Shown here piece by piece: positions 1 through 8,035 of a stretch of DNA of 38,294 bases. This DNA is from CAYQSU01 sp964420325. GTDB taxonomy: Bacteria; Pseudomonadota; Alphaproteobacteria; Rhodospirillales; Defluviicoccaceae. A program made the translations under genes and the position numbers. The notes under the pieces are model-generated. The model was not told the origin of the DNA and made no database searches. It saw only the letters and a program-made list of their open reading frames with translations. The stretch is taken from contig CAYQSU010000029.1 in NCBI GenBank assembly GCA_964420325.1, positions 1 through 38,294 on the forward strand, read 5' to 3'. Within the stretch, counting starts at the first letter, position 1, and the number at the start of each line of letters is the position of its first letter.

Positions 1-227
1 CGGCCGGGATCGGGGGAACCTGATCCGATTGCATGCGACGGGAGCGGTCCGAGGCTCACTGTTGCTCACTGGGATGCGTCCCGGAGCCTCCGCGCAGCGG
101 CGCCCGGAGCCCTTCCCGGCCCCGATCGATGGTCGGGATCCCTTGGGAAAATGTCCACATTTCGCTGCAGACCCGCACGTTTCGTCCGATTCTCGTTCTG
201 AATCAATGCGTTAGGCCAGAATCGGGC

Positions 228-316
228 GTCGCAGAACGTCGCATTTCGTCGCGAAAGCGTCGCAAAATGCCGCATTTTGTCGCATTTTGTCGCAAAATGT
301 CGCATTTTGTCGCAGG
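228..316. repeat. Phased 10-bp repeat array (GTCGCATTTT / GTCGCAAAAT)
   Basis: Nine consecutive units begin with GTCGC (one GCCGC) and recur every 10 bp, except one 11-bp unit at 248-258. The remaining bases of most units are a short A-tract or T-tract. Units ending in AAAAT and ATTTT are mixed, so GCAAAATG and CATTTTGC also form local inverted repeats. A/T-tracts spaced at one helical turn are expected to bend DNA; that is inference. There are no spacers, so it is not a CRISPR array. Confidence 0.85.
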
Positions 317-323
317 TCCGCTG

Positions 324-343
324 CCGGCCGCCGCGCGGGCCGG
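324..343 (-). terminator. Possible terminator hairpin after the GGCT-like gene
   Basis: CCGGCC and GGCCGG (6-bp stem, 8-base loop) lie immediately beyond the stop codon of the minus-strand gene ending at 345. No T-run follows, so intrinsic termination is uncertain. Confidence 0.35.
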
Positions 344-344
344 C

Positions 345-752
345 TCAGGCCGGCCGGCGGCCGCGCGCCTCGGCCAGGAACCGCGGCCTCGACCGGCGGC
401 GCCACGCCTCGAGGCTCCACCCCGCCCGGGACGCCTTCACCCACGGCTTCGCCATGAACGCGCGGGCCGGCACCTGCCGGCCGTCGGCGAGACCGACGAC
501 GACGGCGGCGATCCGGTACTCGGCGCCCTCGAAGCGGGAGAGCCGCGCCACTTCCGGGGGCCGAAGGCCCGAGACCAGGACGCCGTCGACGGCGGATCCG
601 GCCGCCGGTACCAGCACCGGGTAGGTGGCGCCGTGGCGGGTGAGCCGGCGGAAGCGCCGGAGCCGGGCCGGCCGCCGGTCGCGCGCCGGCACGGCGCGGC
701 CGATCACCCAGGCGAGCAGGTCCTCGTCCATCAGCGTGCCGTAGAAGAACAA
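345..752 (-). CDS. Gamma-glutamylcyclotransferase (AIG2/GGCT-like) family protein
   Basis: A small protein of about 135 residues with the features of the GGCT/AIG2-like fold. There is an N-terminal FFYGTLMD segment (the substrate-cradle YGxL motif) and, later, FEGAEYR, whose Glu matches the general acid/base of the family. The family includes enzymes that cyclise gamma-glutamyl amines or amino acids to 5-oxoproline; the substrate here cannot be told. The start is uncertain. ATG at 731 would cut off the YGTL motif, so I prefer TTG at 752, which lacks a strong ribosome-binding site; the frame stays open upstream into the preceding gene. It lies 35 bp downstream of the cysteine hydrolase on the same strand and is probably cotranscribed with it. 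Confidence 0.75.
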   Translation of the reverse strand: MFFYGTLMDEDLLAWVIGRAVPARDRRPARLRRFRRLTRHGATYPVLVPAAGSAVDGVLVSGLRPPEVARLSRFEGAEYRIAAVVVGLADGRQVPARAFMAKPWVKASRAGWSLEAWRRRSRPRFLAEARGRRPA

Positions 753-787
753 TCCGGGGGCGAGCAGGGGGGCCTCGCGATGCCGCC

Positions 788-1825
788 TCAGGCCCCGGCC
801 GCCGGCCCCGGCCAGCCGGCCATCGGCTCCGTCGACCGCACCACGCGCATCCCGGCGTCCTCGAACCGCCGGTAGGCGGCGTCGGCGTCGTCCGTGTAGT
901 CGACGACGCCGGGGACCACCACCGGCGACGAGCAGTCCTCCAGGAGATGGACCTTGCCGACCAGGCGCTCGTCGTGGCGCACGGCGTCGGCGAGCAGATC
1001 GGCGACGGTCCAGGCGACGCAGTGGCTCTTCGCCTGGCCGGCGATGACGACGGCGTCGGCCGTCGCCAGATGGCGGATGAGCGCGTCGCTCTTGGCGACC
1101 AGCCGGCCGCCGTCCGGCCCGGTCGCCACCTCCGGGCCGAGCACCGAGTAGTGCTCGGTCAGCGGATGGTTGCCCTTGACCTGGATGTCGGGCTGGCTCC
1201 GGCGGGCGATGGTGTGGAAGAAGATCGCCTCCTCGACCGCGGAGACCAGCGCGTGACCGATGCCGCCCAGCATCGAGTGGTAGGGCCAGATGGTCAGCGC
1301 GTACTTGCCGGTCCGCTCGAGCTGGCGGGTGTAGTGCGCGAGGTGGCGCTGGCCGAAGGTCTCGTCGATGCCGAGCGCGCCGGCGACGGCGGGGTTGAAC
1401 CGCCAGCGGCCGTCGGCGACGTCCCGGGCGGTGACGGTCGTGTAGGGATCGGGGTGGCGGCCGTCGGCGTCGACGAGGAAGATGGCGTGGAAGATCTGCA
1501 TCGCCTGGTGGGTGTCCATCGTCACCACGATGCGGGTGATGCTGGCGAGGTTGCGATAGATGAACCGGCACAGCCGCACATTGTCGTCGACCGCCCCCGT
1601 GCCCGCCCGCCCGCCGACGAACAGCTCGAAGCCCGGGATGCAGAAGGTGTTCTGCACGTCCACCAGCACCAGGCAGGTCTTGACGCGGTCCTCGGCCGCG
1701 GGCCGGATCCCGTGCTCGGCGGCGAAGGCGGCCGCCGACTGGGCGAGCTCCTGATACGGCACCCGCCACACCTCGCCGACCCGGCCGGCGTTGACGTGCG
1801 GGGGGATGGGAAGCTCCGGTGCCAC
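788..1825 (-). CDS. Isochorismatase/nicotinamidase-like cysteine hydrolase
   Basis: A 345-residue protein of the isochorismatase-like hydrolase superfamily. The catalytic triad can be read as Asp56 (VLVDVQNTF), Lys217 (IQVKGNHP) and Cys269 (GQAKSHCVAWT). MDTHQ near 103-107 and WPYH near 180-183 resemble the metal/substrate-binding positions of nicotinamidases. At 345 residues it is longer than typical PncA (about 210), with an N-terminal extension and a long central insert, so the substrate may not be nicotinamide. GTG start at 1825, with GAGGAG about 10 bases upstream. It follows the phosphohexomutase gene after 78 bp on the same strand. A second, shorter member of the superfamily lies at 13745-14344. 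Confidence 0.85.
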   Translation of the reverse strand: MAPELPIPPHVNAGRVGEVWRVPYQELAQSAAAFAAEHGIRPAAEDRVKTCLVLVDVQNTFCIPGFELFVGGRAGTGAVDDNVRLCRFIYRNLASITRIVVTMDTHQAMQIFHAIFLVDADGRHPDPYTTVTARDVADGRWRFNPAVAGALGIDETFGQRHLAHYTRQLERTGKYALTIWPYHSMLGGIGHALVSAVEEAIFFHTIARRSQPDIQVKGNHPLTEHYSVLGPEVATGPDGGRLVAKSDALIRHLATADAVVIAGQAKSHCVAWTVADLLADAVRHDERLVGKVHLLEDCSSPVVVPGVVDYTDDADAAYRRFEDAGMRVVRSTEPMAGWPGPAAGA

Positions 1826-1903
1826 CGTCGTCTGCTCCTCGCCCTCGCCCTTCGGCTCGCGCCCGGTCCCGCCCTGGTGCCAGCGTAGCCGTGCCGCCGC
1901 CGC

Positions 1904-3298
1904 TCAAGCCATCGTGAGGTCCGGCGGTTCGATCCCGCTCGCCTTGAGCTGGCGCGTGAGTTCGGCGATCTGGCGGGCGAGCCCGTCGCGGCTCGCCGCC
2001 TCGCAGCGTCCGACCAGCACCGGCTGGGTGTTGGACGCCCTGAGCAGCCACCAGCCCTCGGCGGACGAGACGCGGACGCCGTCGATGTCGCCGACGGTGA
2101 CGCCGTCGACCCGCCGCAAGCGCGAGCGTACCTCCTCGATGACCGCGAACTTGCGGTCCTCGGGGCAGTCGATCCTGAGCTCCGGCGTGTTCAACGTCTG
2201 CGGCATGGCGTCCCGCATCCGGGCGAGCGAGCGGTCCGAACGGCCGAGGATCGACAGCAGCCGCACCGCCGCGTACAGGGCGTCGTCATAGCCGTAGTAG
2301 CGGTGGGCGAAGAAGATGTGGCCGCTCATCTCGCCGGCGAGCGGCGCGCCCGTCTCGGCCATCATCGTCTTGATCACCGAGTGCCCGGTGCGACTCATCA
2401 GCGGCCGGCCGCCCATGCGCCGGATCTCGTCGAAGAACACCTGGCTCGCCTTGACGTCGGCGATGATCGTCGCTCCCGGATGGTCTTCCAGCACCGGCCC
2501 GGCCAGGATCAGCAGGAGCTGATCGCCCCACAGGACGCGGCCTTCGGAATCGACGACGCCGATGCGGTCGCCGTCGCCGTCGAAGGCGACGCCGAGGTCG
2601 CAGCGTTCGCGGGCGACGACGGCCTTGAGCTGCTCCAGGTTCTCCTCCACGGTCGGGTCGGGATGGTGGGCGGGGAAGCGCCCGTCGATCTCACCGTTGA
2701 TCACGACGTGGCGGCCCGGAAGGCGCCGGGAGAGCGCACGGACCACCTCGCCGGCGGCGCCGTTGCCCGGATCCCACGCCACCCTGAGGGCTCGGCCGGG
2801 CTCGAAGTCCGCCACCAGCCGGTCGACGTAGGCGGCTTCGACCGCGCGGGCCTCCGCGCGTCCCGCTCCCGACGCGAAATCGCCCGACGCCGCGATCCGG
2901 CTCAGCTCCTTGATGTCCTCGCCGAAGAACGGCCGGCCCAGCATGCTCATCTTGATGCCGTTGTACTCCGGCGGGTTGTGGGAGCCGGTGACCATCATGC
3001 CGGCGTCCGCCTGCCACAGCTTGGTGGCGAAATAGAGCATCGGCGACGGCCCCCGGCCCGCCCGGTAGACGCCGAGGCCGGTCGCCCGCAGACCCTCGAC
3101 GAGGGCCGCCTCGAGGTCCGGCGACGACAGCCGGCCGTCGTAGCCGACGGCGACGCTCCGGCCGCCGTTGCGGACGACCAGGGTTCCGAAGGCGAGACCG
3201 ACGGCGCGGACGTCCTCGCCGGTCAGCGTGCGGCCGACCGTGCCGCGGATGTCGTACTCCCTCAGGATGCTAGGATCGAAGTGGTGCGCGGTGGACAT
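1904..3298 (-). CDS. Phosphomannomutase/phosphoglucomutase
   Basis: A 464-residue alpha-D-phosphohexomutase, interconverting hexose 1- and 6-phosphates. The four family signatures appear in order: phosphoserine loop TGSHNPPEYNG (Ser106), metal loop FDGDGDR (Asp240, 242, 244), sugar loop GEMSGH (Glu323) and a C-terminal phosphate-binding loop RASNTQP. Length and signatures fit the bacterial PMM/PGM (AlgC/ManB-like) group. The start at 3298 has GAGGA 8 bases upstream; an ATG 30 bp further out is less well placed. Its first codons overlap the end of the UDP-glucose dehydrogenase gene by 29 bp, suggesting translational coupling. With the next two genes it would supply glucose-1-phosphate, then UDP-glucose, then UDP-glucuronate. 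Confidence 0.93.
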   Translation of the reverse strand: MSTAHHFDPSILREYDIRGTVGRTLTGEDVRAVGLAFGTLVVRNGGRSVAVGYDGRLSSPDLEAALVEGLRATGLGVYRAGRGPSPMLYFATKLWQADAGMMVTGSHNPPEYNGIKMSMLGRPFFGEDIKELSRIAASGDFASGAGRAEARAVEAAYVDRLVADFEPGRALRVAWDPGNGAAGEVVRALSRRLPGRHVVINGEIDGRFPAHHPDPTVEENLEQLKAVVARERCDLGVAFDGDGDRIGVVDSEGRVLWGDQLLLILAGPVLEDHPGATIIADVKASQVFFDEIRRMGGRPLMSRTGHSVIKTMMAETGAPLAGEMSGHIFFAHRYYGYDDALYAAVRLLSILGRSDRSLARMRDAMPQTLNTPELRIDCPEDRKFAVIEEVRSRLRRVDGVTVGDIDGVRVSSAEGWWLLRASNTQPVLVGRCEAASRDGLARQIAELTRQLKASGIEPPDLTMA

Positions 3299-4640
3299 CG
3301 GATCGGTCCTCGCGGTTGCGCGGGACAAGGCCCGCCGACGGCCGGCCGACGCACGTATAGCGGAAGCCGGCCAGGGCCATCTCGTCGGGATCGTAGATGT
3401 TCCGGAGGTCGACCATGATGGGCGCGGTGAGCAGGGCCTTCACCCGCGCAAGGTCGAGCGCCCGGAACTCGTTCCACTCGGTGAGGAGCGCCAGCGCATC
3501 GGCGCCGTCCATGGCTTCATAGGCATCCCGAGACCAGACGATGCCCTTGAGCAGGCGCTTCGCCTCCTCCATGCCCTCCGGATCGAAGGCGCGCACGCGG
3601 GCCCCGGCCGCCTGCAGGGCCGGCACGATCTCGAGGCTCGGCGCGTCGCGCATGTCGTCGGTGTTGGGCTTGAACGTGAGGCCGAGGACGGCGATCGTCT
3701 TGCCGGCCACCGAGCCGCCGCAGGCGTCGATGATCTTCCTGGCCATCAGCACCTTTCGCTTCTCGTTGATGTCGATCACGGTTTCGATGATGCGGACCGG
3801 GCTGCCGACGTCCTGCGCCGTTCGCACCAGGGCCAGCGCGTCCTTGGGAAAGCAGGATCCGCCGTAGCCGGGTCCGGGATGCAGGAACTTGCGGCCGATG
3901 CGGCCGTCGAGGCCGATGCCGCGGGCGACGTCGTGGACGTCGGCACCCACCGCCTCGCACAGGTCGGCGACCTCGTTGATGAAGGTGATCTTCGCCGCGA
4001 GGAAGGCGTTGGCGGCATACTTGATCAGCTCCGACGTCGTGCGCGAGGTGAACACCATCGGCGTCTCGATCAGGTAGAGCACGCGATAGAGCTGGCGCAT
4101 GACGTCCCGCGCTCGCTCGCTGTCGGTGCCGATGACGACCCGGTCGGGACGCATGAAGTCGTTGATCGCCGACCCCTCGCGCAGGAACTCGGGGTTGGAG
4201 ACGACGTCGACGTCGGCATCGGGACGGACCGCGCGGATGATCCGCTCCACCTCGTCGCCGGTGCCGACGGGAACCGTCGACTTGGTGACGACGACGGTGT
4301 AGCCGTCGAGGGCTCTGGCGATGGCGCGGGCGGCATCGTAGACGTAGGTCAGGTCCGCGTGGCCGTCGCCGCGGCGGCTCGGCGTGCCGACGGCGATGAA
4401 CACGGCATCGGCCTCGCGGACGTTGGCCTCGAGATCGGTCGAGAAGGCGAGGCGCCCGCCTCGCACGTTGCTGGCCACCAGGCCGTCGAGGCCCGGCTCG
4501 AAGATGGGGATTTCGCCGCGGCTGAGCCGCTCGATCTTGCCGGAGTCCTTGTCGACGCAGGTCACGCTGACGCCGAACTCGGAAAAGCAGGCGCCGGAGA
4601 CGAGACCGACGTAGCCGGTCCCGATCATCGCGATGCGCAT
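3270..4640 (-). CDS. ugd: UDP-glucose 6-dehydrogenase
   Basis: A 456-residue UDP-glucose/GDP-mannose dehydrogenase family protein, oxidising UDP-glucose to UDP-glucuronate with NAD+. The N-terminal Rossmann motif is GTGYVGLVSG. The catalytic Cys263 lies in GYGGSCFPKD, and the conserved VVTKSTVPVGT and SNPEFLREG segments are present. The C-terminal domain ends near GRPSAG, followed by an unusual tail of about 20 residues (Arg/Asp-rich) that runs into the start of the phosphohexomutase gene. That tail may be an effect of the overlap rather than functional. ATG start 4 bases after the galU stop codon, so the two are tightly coupled. UDP-glucuronate would feed exopolysaccharide or glycolipid synthesis; no glycosyltransferase cluster is adjacent. 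Confidence 0.95.
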   Translation of the reverse strand: MRIAMIGTGYVGLVSGACFSEFGVSVTCVDKDSGKIERLSRGEIPIFEPGLDGLVASNVRGGRLAFSTDLEANVREADAVFIAVGTPSRRGDGHADLTYVYDAARAIARALDGYTVVVTKSTVPVGTGDEVERIIRAVRPDADVDVVSNPEFLREGSAINDFMRPDRVVIGTDSERARDVMRQLYRVLYLIETPMVFTSRTTSELIKYAANAFLAAKITFINEVADLCEAVGADVHDVARGIGLDGRIGRKFLHPGPGYGGSCFPKDALALVRTAQDVGSPVRIIETVIDINEKRKVLMARKIIDACGGSVAGKTIAVLGLTFKPNTDDMRDAPSLEIVPALQAAGARVRAFDPEGMEEAKRLLKGIVWSRDAYEAMDGADALALLTEWNEFRALDLARVKALLTAPIMVDLRNIYDPDEMALAGFRYTCVGRPSAGLVPRNREDRSDVHRAPLRS

Positions 4641-4644
4641 GACG

Positions 4645-5586
4645 CTAGCCTTGAACCACCCGCGGGCGGGCGACGGAAACCGGCGCCTTCACCACGGCGG
4701 CCTCCGGCTCGTCGGCCGTCTCGTACTTCCGGAGCATGGCGCGGAACGGCCCGCGCAAGTCCTCCCTTTGCAGGGCGAAGGCGATGTTGGCCTCGAGATA
4801 GCCGACCTTGCTCCCGCAGTCGAAGCGCGTTCCGGTGAACCGGAACCCGTGAAACGGCACCAGGCCGATGGTTCTGGCGATGGCATCGGTGAGCTGGATC
4901 TCGCCGCCGGCGCCCCGTTCCTGATGCTCGAGAACGGTGAGCACGATCGGCTGGAGGATGTAGCGGCCGATGATGCCGAGGGTCGAGGGCGAGGTCTCGG
5001 GAGCCGGCTTCTCGACCACTCCCTTGGCCTTCACCAGGTGGTTGTCGACGCTTTCCGGATCGATGATCCCGTAGCGGTGGGTGCTGTTGGCGGGGACGTC
5101 CTCGATGGCCACCAGGTTGCCGCCGACCTGGGCCTGGGCATCGACCATCTGCTTGAGGCAGCCCGGCGTGGCCAGGATCAGATCGTCGGCCAGCAGCACG
5201 GCGAACGGCTCGTCGGCGATGAAGTTGCGGGCGCACCAGACCGCGTGACCGAGGCCGAGCGGCTCCTGTTGGCGGGTGTAGGCGATGTGGCCGGGCCCGG
5301 GCATCCAGTCGACCACGGACCTCAAGGCTTCCTTGGCGCCACGCTGGCTCAGCGTCTGCTCCAGCTCGACGCTGTGGTCGAAGTGGTCCTCGATCGCCGA
5401 CTTGGCGCGCCCGGTGACGAAGATGAACTCCTCGATCCCGGCCGCCCGTGCCTCCTCCACCGCATACTGGATCAGCGGCTTGTCGACGACCGGCAGCATC
5501 TCCTTGGGCATCGCCTTGGTGGCCGGCAGGAAGCGGGTGCCGAGACCGGCGACCGGAAAAACCGCCTTGCGAACGGGCTTGGGCAT
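4645..5586 (-). CDS. galU: UTP-glucose-1-phosphate uridylyltransferase
   Basis: A 313-residue nucleotidyltransferase making UDP-glucose from UTP and glucose-1-phosphate. The N-terminal signature GLGTRFLPATKAMPKEMLP (residues 14-32) carries the nucleotide-binding and catalytic residues. Further family segments include VEKPAPE, GRYIL and LTDAIA, and the length is normal for GalU. I place the start at the ATG at 5586, which has GGAG about 5 bases upstream; an ATG 63 bp further out lacks a conserved N-terminus. It is the first gene of the galU-ugd-phosphohexomutase set, 91 bp after the J-domain gene on the same strand. No promoter is obvious. Confidence 0.95.
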   Translation of the reverse strand: MPKPVRKAVFPVAGLGTRFLPATKAMPKEMLPVVDKPLIQYAVEEARAAGIEEFIFVTGRAKSAIEDHFDHSVELEQTLSQRGAKEALRSVVDWMPGPGHIAYTRQQEPLGLGHAVWCARNFIADEPFAVLLADDLILATPGCLKQMVDAQAQVGGNLVAIEDVPANSTHRYGIIDPESVDNHLVKAKGVVEKPAPETSPSTLGIIGRYILQPIVLTVLEHQERGAGGEIQLTDAIARTIGLVPFHGFRFTGTRFDCGSKVGYLEANIAFALQREDLRGPFRAMLRKYETADEPEAAVVKAPVSVARPRVVQG

Positions 5587-5677
5587 GGCTGCTCCGAACG
5601 GTTGCAACAAACCACGGCTGATCGCGTGGCGACGGCGACTATTTGCCACAGACGCGCTCCGGCCGCAACCTCCGGGC

Positions 5678-6403
5678 TCAGCGGCCGAGCAGAACCCGCC
5701 TCGCCTCGTTGACCTTGGCGGCGAGGTAGTTGGAGCCGCCCCTGTCGGGATGGCACATCGAGATCAGGCGGTGGTGGGCGCTTCTGATCTCGTCATCGGA
5801 TGCGCTGGGGGCGAGCCCGAGGATCGCATAGGCCTGCTCTCGGGTCATTGGGCCGTCGTCGGCACCGCCTTGCGCGGTTTCGCCGCCCGCGGTCTCGCTT
5901 TCGCAGCGCTCGCGCCAGCCGGCGTGCGCTCGGTCGAGATAGGCCTCGAGGACCTGGGCCGACTGCGCGTCCTCGGCCCGGCACGCGCGCAGGAGCTCCC
6001 AGACCTGTTGGAGATCGAGATCGCCGAGCCGCCGGCCGGCGAACGGCCCTTCCAGCACCTCGCCGTCGAGCCCGCCGGTCTCGTGGTCGAGCCGCATGCG
6101 GAGATGCCTGGTCTCGATCGTCGACGCCTGCCGGCCGCCGAAGCCGGCCGCCCGCGCGTAGTTCTTGGCGGTGCGGTGCGCCCGATAAAGCCGCATCGCA
6201 TAGGGGAACAGCGCCAGCGCCGTCCCCAGGGCCCAGGCCAGCCGGCCGGTGGCGGCGAGCAGCAGCGTGACGACCGCGAGCAGAACGAGACCGACCCACT
6301 TGAACACGCGGATCAGGCTTTTCGGCTCGGTGGCGACGAACCACTTGAGGATCAGCACGAAGCCGACGGCGAGAGCGACGCCCAACAGGATATAGGCGAT
6401 CAC
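5678..6403 (-). CDS. Membrane-anchored protein with C-terminal J domain
   Basis: A 241-residue protein with hydrophobic segments at about residues 2-20 and 34-60, a charged middle region and a J domain at the very C-terminus (about 180-241) with HPD at 218-220. The layout, N-terminal membrane anchor plus C-terminal J domain, is like Pam18/TIM14 and some bacterial DnaJ-like proteins, so it probably recruits DnaK at the membrane. No zinc-finger or client-binding domain is present. GTG start at 6403, with GGAAGG about 11 bases upstream. It begins 4 bases after the VWA gene stops, so the two are probably cotranscribed; a joint role is only inferred. Confidence 0.85.
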   Translation of the reverse strand: MIAYILLGVALAVGFVLILKWFVATEPKSLIRVFKWVGLVLLAVVTLLLAATGRLAWALGTALALFPYAMRLYRAHRTAKNYARAAGFGGRQASTIETRHLRMRLDHETGGLDGEVLEGPFAGRRLGDLDLQQVWELLRACRAEDAQSAQVLEAYLDRAHAGWRERCESETAGGETAQGGADDGPMTREQAYAILGLAPSASDDEIRSAHHRLISMCHPDRGGSNYLAAKVNEARRVLLGR

Positions 6404-6407
6404 CGGG

Positions 6408-7166
6408 TCAGCGCCTTCCGACCTGATGGGCGATCTGCCGGACGGGGCCGCCGCGACGGCCGGCGAGATCCTCGAGCGCCGGCCGGCCGCCCGCCGCATA
6501 GACGGCAACCGCGCCGAGAAGCTGGCGCAGGACATGGGCGGCGCCGGCATCGAAGCGGCAATAGGCGCCGTTGGTGAGCTTGGCGATCTGCTTGAAGGCG
6601 AACGCGGCGACCGGGTCGTTGCCTTCGTGGAACGTGAACGCCGGCACGCCGAGGATGCCGAGCTCGCCGGCAAGCGCGCCGAGCGTGTCGACATCCTCCT
6701 CGACGCAGTCGCCGACGAAGACGAGGGCGCCCACCTTCTCTGCCCCGGTCTCGTTGATGGCGTGGCGCAGCACCTTGCGGATCTGCGTCTCGCCGGCGAG
6801 GCAGGTGACCGAGGTCATCAGCCGCACCAGTTCGTCCGAGCGGGTGAGCCAGGGGCTGACCTTGAACTGGCCGAAGCCCCGGTAGAAGCAGAGCTGGACC
6901 TCGAGCCCGCCGAGCGCCGCCGTCTCCGAGAACATCTCCCCCTGGATGTGCGCCGCCCGATCCCATGTCGGCTGCCGGCTCGCGGTGGCGTCGAGAGCGA
7001 AGATCAGCCGCCCGCGGCGGCCGGCCGGGCGAGCCGACGGTGTGGCGGCGATCCTGGTGAGGAACGCCTCGACCTCGCCGGTGGTCGACTTCTTCGTCGG
7101 CAGACGGGACCGTTCGTCGCTCAGCGCAAGACCTCCGCCTCTCAGGGGCTCCCGGGGCCTACTCAC
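6408..7166 (-). CDS. VWA domain-containing protein
   Basis: About 250 residues with a von Willebrand factor A-type Rossmann fold. A MIDAS-like DATAS (residues 59-63 from the GTG start) stands in for DxSxS, a downstream Thr lies in AGETQI, and an Asp in VGDC, all consistent with metal-dependent protein binding. There is no signal peptide, so it is likely cytoplasmic. The start is unclear: GTG at 7166 is used here. A CTG at 7124 lies 7 bases after a clear GGCGGAGG and gives an N-terminus closer to what I recall of homologues. The gene sits between mipZ and the J-domain gene; its function is unknown. Confidence 0.83.
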   Translation of the reverse strand: MSRPREPLRGGGLALSDERSRLPTKKSTTGEVEAFLTRIAATPSARPAGRRGRLIFALDATASRQPTWDRAAHIQGEMFSETAALGGLEVQLCFYRGFGQFKVSPWLTRSDELVRLMTSVTCLAGETQIRKVLRHAINETGAEKVGALVFVGDCVEEDVDTLGALAGELGILGVPAFTFHEGNDPVAAFAFKQIAKLTNGAYCRFDAGAAHVLRQLLGAVAVYAAGGRPALEDLAGRRGGPVRQIAHQVGRR

Positions 7167-7204
7167 CCACTCTTGAGATAGCGTGGGCAGCCGCGGGTTC
7201 CAGG

Positions 7205-8035
7205 TCAAGCGGCGGCGCGCCCCGCCGGCAGGCCGAGCGCGGAGACGAGGGTGCGCACCTCCTGGCGGGCCGCCACCTGCGAGAAGGTCAGCGGATCGCC
7301 GCCCGCGGCCTCGCCGAGATCCATCAGTGTCAGTCCGGCGGGAAACAGCTCGCGAAAGATGACACGTTCGCCGAACCCGGGGACGAGACGAAAGCCGAAG
7401 CGGCGCGCCATCTCGGCGAGCACCGCCTCGACCCGGCGCTTGTTTCGGGCATCGAGGCTGCTGAGCCGGTTGCGCATGACGATCCAGTCCAGCGGCCGGC
7501 CGCCGCCGGCGGCGCGACGCTTTCTCGCCTCCCACACCATCTCGGCGTAGTGGCTCGGCGCCACGACGCGGAACGCACCGTCGTCGCCGACCCCTCCTTC
7601 GATGCGGGCGAGCACATCGAGATCGACGAAGCTGTCGTTGACCGGCGTGATCAGCACGTCGGCACGGGCGTGTCCGAACCGGTTCAGCGCGTTGTGCGCG
7701 CCGGGGGTATCGACGACGATGACGTCGTGAGCTTCGGCCAGGCGGTCGAAGGCGGCCGCGAGCCTCTCGTCCCACGGGCCGTCGCCGGCGTCCGTCCCGC
7801 CCGCGAACGCGACATGGGTCGGCATCGGCAGCACCCGCCCGCCGGTCTCGGCGCGGGCGCGGCGGTTGTCCACGTAGCGGCTCAGCGTCCGCTGGCGGAC
7901 GTCGAGGTCGAGGCTGCCCACCGAGCGGCCGCTCCGCAAGAGCCCCACGATCAGGTGCATCGCCATCGTCGATTTGCCGCTGCCGCCCTTCTCGTTGCCG
8001 CAGACAACGACGGGGCAGTGCCGTCCCTGCGTCAT
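7205..8035 (-). CDS. mipZ: MipZ-type division-plane positioning ATPase
   Basis: A 276-residue ParA/MinD-superfamily P-loop ATPase. The deviant Walker A GNEKGGSGKST lies at residues 13-23 with its signature Lys16. SLDLDVRQRTL and the Walker B-like VIVVDTPGAHN follow. The RQRTLSRYV segment and overall length match MipZ. In Caulobacter, MipZ binds the ParB-parS centromere complex and forms a gradient that inhibits FtsZ away from mid-cell. The ATG at 8035 overlaps the stop codon of the molybdopterin oxidoreductase gene as ATGA, so translation is probably coupled. The mature Walker region starts only 12 residues in, which supports this start over one 33 bp upstream. Confidence 0.9.
   Translation of the reverse strand: MTQGRHCPVVVCGNEKGGSGKSTMAMHLIVGLLRSGRSVGSLDLDVRQRTLSRYVDNRRARAETGGRVLPMPTHVAFAGGTDAGDGPWDERLAAAFDRLAEAHDVIVVDTPGAHNALNRFGHARADVLITPVNDSFVDLDVLARIEGGVGDDGAFRVVAPSHYAEMVWEARKRRAAGGGRPLDWIVMRNRLSSLDARNKRRVEAVLAEMARRFGFRLVPGFGERVIFRELFPAGLTLMDLGEAAGGDPLTFSQVAARQEVRTLVSALGLPAGRAAA

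Larger units (their letters stand above)
1..344. other. Non-coding stretch at the left edge, with a short-repeat array
   Basis: I see no credible gene here: short open frames on both strands lack the G/C third-position bias of the neighbouring genes, and base composition is visibly more A/T-rich than the rest of the window. It holds the decameric repeat array at 228-316 and a GC-rich inverted repeat at 324-343. It is the 3' flank of the minus-strand gene ending at 345; what lies to the left is unknown. Confidence 0.6.

Noticed and set aside
228..316. Possible CRISPR array
   Set aside because: Units are only 10 bp, contiguous, without spacers, and no cas genes are near.
1926..1936. GGTTCGATCCC resembling a tRNA T-loop
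   Set aside because: It lies inside the phosphohexomutase coding sequence, and no cloverleaf can be built around it; no tRNA was found elsewhere.
3168..4838. Plus-strand open frame of about 550 codons opposite ugd
   Set aside because: Antisense shadow of a gene with all catalytic motifs of UDP-glucose dehydrogenase.
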